Assembly (NCBI GenBank): GCA_031291645.1 | Contig: JARLIQ010000078.1 | Coordinates: forward strand, 1-50,473 | Reading direction: 5' to 3' | Source: Caulobacteraceae bacterium | Lineage (GTDB): Bacteria > Pseudomonadota > Alphaproteobacteria > Caulobacterales > Caulobacteraceae | Length of the DNA stretch: 50,473 nt | Part shown: piece by piece, positions 47,448-50,473 of the stretch | How positions within the stretch are numbered: position 1 is the first letter of the stretch | Layout of the letters: every line of letters begins with the position of its first letter | The notes under the pieces: model-generated | Database searches by the model: none | Told to the model about the DNA's origin: nothing | The model's input: only the letters and a program-made list of their open reading frames with translations | Position numbers and translations under genes: made by a program

Positions 47448-48776
47448 CTAATCCACCCCCGCCACCACCGCCGCCCCCTCCACCAACCGCGCCCTCCGCC
47501 CCAGCATCAGCACGATCCCCGCCGCCGCCAGCACCGGGATGGGCAGCAGGGTCAGGCCCAGGGCGTAGCCGCCGGTGCGGTCGCGCAGCACGCCCCAGAT
47601 CATCGGGCTGACGAACGAGCCGATCATGCCGATGGTGTTGATCGCGGCGATGCCGACGGCGCCGGCGCGGCCGTGCAGCAGGCTGCTGGGGATGGCCCAG
47701 AACACCCCCTGCATGGCGGTGGTGCCGGCGACGACCGCGACATAGGCCAGCATGACCAGGCCCGGCGGCAGGCCTGCGCGGGCGAGGGCCAGGTAGGCGG
47801 CCGCGACCACCGCCAGCGGGACGGCGGTGTGGACGAAGCGCTCACGCCGCCGGTCGGAAAGCCAGCCGTTGGCGATCATGGTCACCGCGCCCACGACCCC
47901 GGCCGCGGCCACCAGATAGCCGACGCCGGTGACGCCGAGGCCCGTCGCGCCCTTCAGGATCGTCGGCGCCGACAGGGTGAAGGCGTAGGACGAGCCTATG
48001 AAGCAGAGGTTGACCAGGCCCAGCAGCAGCACCAGCGGATTGCGCAGCGCCGCCAGGACGCCGCCGTCGCCCTGGATATGCGCCGCGCCGGCCGCCGTCT
48101 GCGCCGGCAGCCTGGCCGCCAGCCAGCGCTTTTCCGCCGGGTCCAGCCAGGGCGCGTCGGCCGGCCGGTCCGGCAGCGTCACGAGGACCACGCCGGCGAG
48201 CAGCACCGCCGGCAGGCCCTCGGCCAGGAACAGCCACTGCCATCCGGCCAGGCCAAGCACGCCCTTCAGGTTCAACAGCGCCCCGGCGACCGCGCCCATG
48301 ACGATGGTCGACAGCGGGAAGGCGACATAGAAGCGGCTGATCGCCCGCCCGCGATGCTCGGCCGGGAACCACTGGGCCAGGTAGTAGACGGCGCCGGGAA
48401 AGAACCCGGCCTCGGCCGCGCCCAGCAGGAAGCGCATGACGTAGAACTCGAGCGGCGTGCGCACGAACATCATGCCCGCCGCCAGAAGGCCCCAGGTCAG
48501 CATGATCCGCGCGATCCACCGCCGCGCGCCGAACCGCACCAAGAGCAGGTTCGAGGGGATCTCGCACAGGGCGTACGACAGGAAGAACACTCCGCCGCCG
48601 ACGCCATAGATGGCGGCGCTGAACCCCAGGTCCTGGTTCATCTGCAGGGCGGCGAAGCTGATGTTGATGCGGTCCATGTAGGCCAGGCCGTAGCCCAGCC
48701 CGATCAGCGGCAGCAGCCTCAGGCTCGCCTTGCGCAGGGCGGAGCGGCCGGCGGCCTCACTCTCGGACTCGGACAT
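47448..48776 (-). CDS. MFS transporter, anion:cation symporter (ACS)-like
   Basis: This 442-residue permease has about twelve hydrophobic segments. The helix 1 to loop pattern [16 protein letters not shown] and the helix 4-5 [10 protein letters not shown] are typical of the ACS family (phthalate, tartrate or glucarate permeases), which import organic anions. ATG 48776 has GGGGAAGG about 8 bases upstream; a longer frame begins at 48815. No catabolic gene is adjacent to name the substrate. Confidence 0.88.
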   Translation of the reverse strand: MSESESEAAGRSALRKASLRLLPLIGLGYGLAYMDRINISFAALQMNQDLGFSAAIYGVGGGVFFLSYALCEIPSNLLLVRFGARRWIARIMLTWGLLAAGMMFVRTPLEFYVMRFLLGAAEAGFFPGAVYYLAQWFPAEHRGRAISRFYVAFPLSTIVMGAVAGALLNLKGVLGLAGWQWLFLAEGLPAVLLAGVVLVTLPDRPADAPWLDPAEKRWLAARLPAQTAAGAAHIQGDGGVLAALRNPLVLLLGLVNLCFIGSSYAFTLSAPTILKGATGLGVTGVGYLVAAAGVVGAVTMIANGWLSDRRRERFVHTAVPLAVVAAAYLALARAGLPPGLVMLAYVAVVAGTTAMQGVFWAIPSSLLHGRAGAVGIAAINTIGMIGSFVSPMIWGVLRDRTGGYALGLTLLPIPVLAAAGIVLMLGRRARLVEGAAVVAGVD

Positions 48777-48929
48777 CGCGCGACCTTCCCCAACGGCGCG
48801 GCCAGGGCAGACCATCGCGGCGGCCCTGTCAAAGCCTCAGACGGCGCGGGGCGCCGGCGCGGCCGGATCGCCGGATAAAACGCCATCGGCGCGGGGCGCG
48901 CGCGGCGGCGCGGGCTCGCCCCGGCGTGC

Positions 48930-48954
48930 GGAACGCCCGGCGGCGGGCCGCGTT
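48930..48954 (+). promoter_or_regulatory. EcfG/sigma-T-type general stress promoter
   Basis: GGAAC (48930-48934), 16 bases, then CGTT (48951-48954) exactly matches the published alphaproteobacterial general stress response consensus GGAAC-N16/17-CGTT. It lies 50 bases before the DUF1328 start codon, a normal promoter-to-gene distance. Activity is inferred, not shown. Confidence 0.75.
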
Positions 48955-49003
48955 GACCTTGCTGGGCCGCGACCCCACCGCGGCCGGATGTAAGGAGGTC
49001 ATC

Positions 49004-49177
49004 ATGCTCGGATGGGCATTGACGTTTGCGATCCTGTCGCTCGTCGCGGGGGTCCTGGGCTTCTTCGCCCTGGCCGGCCTGGCGGCGAGCATCGCCAAGA
49101 TCCTGTTCCTGGTCTTCCTGGTCCTGCTGGTCGCCAGCTTCGTCATGCGGGCGCTGCGCGGACAGTCCGTGGTCTAG
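49004..49177 (+). CDS. DUF1328 small membrane protein (YtjA-like)
   Basis: This 57-residue, almost entirely hydrophobic protein has two membrane helices (about 3-28 and 30-50) and a short basic tail (RALRGQSVV). It matches DUF1328/YtjA. A perfect AAGGAGG Shine-Dalgarno lies 5 bases before ATG 49004. The family is common in stress-induced gene sets of alphaproteobacteria, which fits the EcfG promoter upstream; its function is unknown. Confidence 0.88.
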   Translation: MLGWALTFAILSLVAGVLGFFALAGLAASIAKILFLVFLVLLVASFVMRALRGQSVV

Positions 49178-49227
49178 GGAAGAGGCGCCGAACTCGGGTC
49201 AGCAAAAGGCTGAACCGTATCCTCAGC

Positions 49228-49322
49228 GTCATCCCGGACGCCCCCTTGGGGGCGATCCGGGCCCAGGGTCACAGCCCAGTCGCCTGGGTCCCGGCTCTGC
49301 GCTTTGCTCCGGCCGGGATGAC
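49228..49322. repeat. REP-like palindromic element
   Basis: Perfect 10-base outer arms GTCATCCCGG (49228-49237) and CCGGGATGAC (49313-49322) bound a 95-base unit. It holds an internal hairpin CGCCCCC-TT-GGGGGCG (49239-49254) and a CCCAGG/CCTGGG pair. This GTCATCCCGG type is a recurrent intergenic repeat in Caulobacterales and rhizobia. It lies between DUF1328 and the TPR gene. Confidence 0.8.
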
Positions 49323-49414
49323 GAGGAAGGGTAGGGCCGCGCCGGACATGGAGCCGAAACACGCGCCGGTCTAGGCTGGCGCATGATTCCCACGTCCAGC
49401 CTTCGGAGCCGGCC

Positions 49415-50473
49415 TTGAGCCCCCTCGCGCCGACCGCGCTCGCGCCGGCGGGCGGGGCGGGCGACGATCCCATCGAAGCCTTGCGCGCCCAGTGCGAGCG
49501 CGAGCCGGACAAGGCCCAGCCCCGCATCCGCCTGGCCCGCGCCCTGCTGAACGCCCGCCGCGCGGCCGAGGCGGTGGTCCCGGCCGAACAGGCGGTGGCC
49601 CTGGCGCCCCAGGTCCCCGCCGCCCTCCAGGTCCGCGAGGCGGTGCTGGCCGCCGTCCTGGCGGGCGATCCCGAGCTGGTCCGGCTGGAGCTGGCCGCCG
49701 CCCTGGCGCCGGCCGACGCCGAGGCCCAGCTGGCCCTGGGCGAGGCCTACGCCGCCCTGGACCGGCCGCACGACGCCGAACGCTGCTTCAAGCGCGCCCT
49801 GGCCCTGGGCCGGGTGCGCGACGCCAGCGCCGACCTCGCCACCCTCTACCTGGCCGTCGGCATGCCCGACGCGGCCGAGCACTACGCCCGCGCGGTGCTG
49901 GGGGCCGAGGACGCCGGGCCGGCCGACGACCTGGTGGTCGCCATGGCCCACCAGACCCTGGCCAGCCTCTTAGAGGCGCGCGGCGAGCCCGCGGCGGCGG
50001 CCGCCGAGCTGGACCAGGCCTACGCCCGCCGCAGCTTCTTCCGCCAGCAGGTCTCGGGCTGTGCCTTCACCACCCTGGTGCTGGTCACCCGCAGCGCCGG
50101 CAACATCCCCTACAAGACCCTTTTGCCGCCGCTGCGCAGCGACTGCGTGGTCTGGTACATGGAGCACGCGCGCCCCGAGCAGCTGGCCGAGATCCCCGCG
50201 CACGCGGTGGTGCTGAACGCCATCGGCGACCCGGACCTGGCCATCGCCTCGCAGGAGGTGGTCGATCAGGTGCTGGCCGGCTGCGCCAGGCCGGTGATGA
50301 ACCGGCCCGAGCGGGTGAGGGCGACCTTCCGCCACCTGTTGCCGCAGACCCTGGCCGGCCTCGCCGACGTGACGACGCCGCAGACCTTGCGCCTGGCCGC
50401 CGCCGAGATCGCGCAGGCGGGCCTGGCGGGCGCCGTCGCGCGCGCCGGGCTGGCGGCGCCGGTGCTGGTGCGG
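49415..50473 (+). CDS. TPR-containing protein with putative ATP-grasp-like C-terminal part (truncated by window)
   Basis: 353 codons are visible and the frame runs off the edge. It begins at TTG 49415 with GGAG 6 bases upstream. Residues about 20-200 form several TPR-like helical pairs (for example EAQLALGEAYAALDRPHDAERCFKRALALG). From about 215 the sequence changes: GNIPYKTLLPPLR, VVLNAIGDPDLA, PVMNRPERV and a TPQTLRL stretch, a pattern like the pre-ATP-grasp region of tandem TPR/ATP-grasp proteins. The ATP-binding part lies beyond the window, so this is inference. Confidence 0.65.
   Translation, partial: MSPLAPTALAPAGGAGDDPIEALRAQCEREPDKAQPRIRLARALLNARRAAEAVVPAEQAVALAPQVPAALQVREAVLAAVLAGDPELVRLELAAALAPADAEAQLALGEAYAALDRPHDAERCFKRALALGRVRDASADLATLYLAVGMPDAAEHYARAVLGAEDAGPADDLVVAMAHQTLASLLEARGEPAAAAAELDQAYARRSFFRQQVSGCAFTTLVLVTRSAGNIPYKTLLPPLRSDCVVWYMEHARPEQLAEIPAHAVVLNAIGDPDLAIASQEVVDQVLAGCARPVMNRPERVRATFRHLLPQTLAGLADVTTPQTLRLAAAEIAQAGLAGAVARAGLAAPVLVR

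Overview
The window is a high-GC (roughly 70%) alphaproteobacterial chromosome segment. It most resembles Caulobacteraceae (Caulobacter or Phenylobacterium). Pointers are a DUF1476 zeta-type F1-ATPase inhibitor, a KirBac channel, an EcfG-type stress promoter, a purCSQL layout with purS, and many 4-bp ATGA/GTGA gene overlaps. This assignment is inference from gene content; no rRNA or other phylogenetic marker was compared beyond rpsD.

Layout. (1) 1-140: the edge of an IS5-family insertion sequence abutting the lpxK stop codon. (2) 137-4876, minus strand: a tightly overlapped lipid A/Kdo operon (MsbA-like exporter, DUF374 acyltransferase, waaA, lpxK). A divergent plus-strand pair at 4994-7234 (a Cys-based phosphatase and an adenylate-forming ligase) separates it from DUF4170, cysQ, pmbA and ubiD (7251-11271, minus). 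(3) 11.3-16.6 kb: a dispersed repeat, an orphan Phd-like antitoxin, DUF2059 and YjbR proteins, an ETF-beta-type methyltransferase overlapping a fatty acid desaturase, two nested hairpins, ubiA, and a divergent GNAT/lipoprotein pair. (4) 16.6-26.8 kb: an ABC exporter, an MHS-family transporter behind NADP-isocitrate dehydrogenase, trmJ, a nitronate monooxygenase-like enzyme, rpsD with a clear terminator, a glycine-zipper protein, a GST and an MFS permease. (5) 26.8-37.7 kb: the purine region (purB, then purC-purS-purQ, an aminotransferase/SDR pair, purL), followed by bolA, a degenerate aldo/keto reductase, grxD and a thioesterase. (6) 37.7-41.4 kb: an IclR regulator and a divergent three-gene lower meta-cleavage operon (hydratase, acetaldehyde dehydrogenase, aldolase). 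(7) 41.4-45.5 kb: radC, map and sfsA on the minus strand, divergent from a MoaB/CinA-like gene and corA, then tRNA-Leu(TAA). (8) 45.5-50.5 kb: hypothetical genes, a lower-GC patch, an ACS-type MFS permease, a DUF1328 membrane protein with an EcfG promoter, a REP-like element and a TPR protein running off the edge.

How the genes work together. The minus-strand block at the left makes and exports Kdo-lipid A; its divergent phosphatase/ligase pair may modify envelope lipid. ubiA and ubiD are two ubiquinone steps. purB, purC, purS, purQ and purL cover AIR-to-IMP and FGAM chemistry. BolA and the CGFS glutaredoxin are classic Fe-S/iron partners. The lower meta pathway turns 2-oxopent-4-enoate-type acids into pyruvate plus an acyl-CoA. 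The most unusual elements are the (R)-amine-transaminase-like gene with its overlapping SDR inside the purine cluster, the phosphatase/ligase cassette in the lipid A locus, the catalytically stripped aldo/keto reductase between bolA and grxD, the TPR protein with an apparent ATP-grasp-like C-terminal part, and the paired nested hairpins at 14359-14473. No CRISPR array, prophage or complete defence system is visible.
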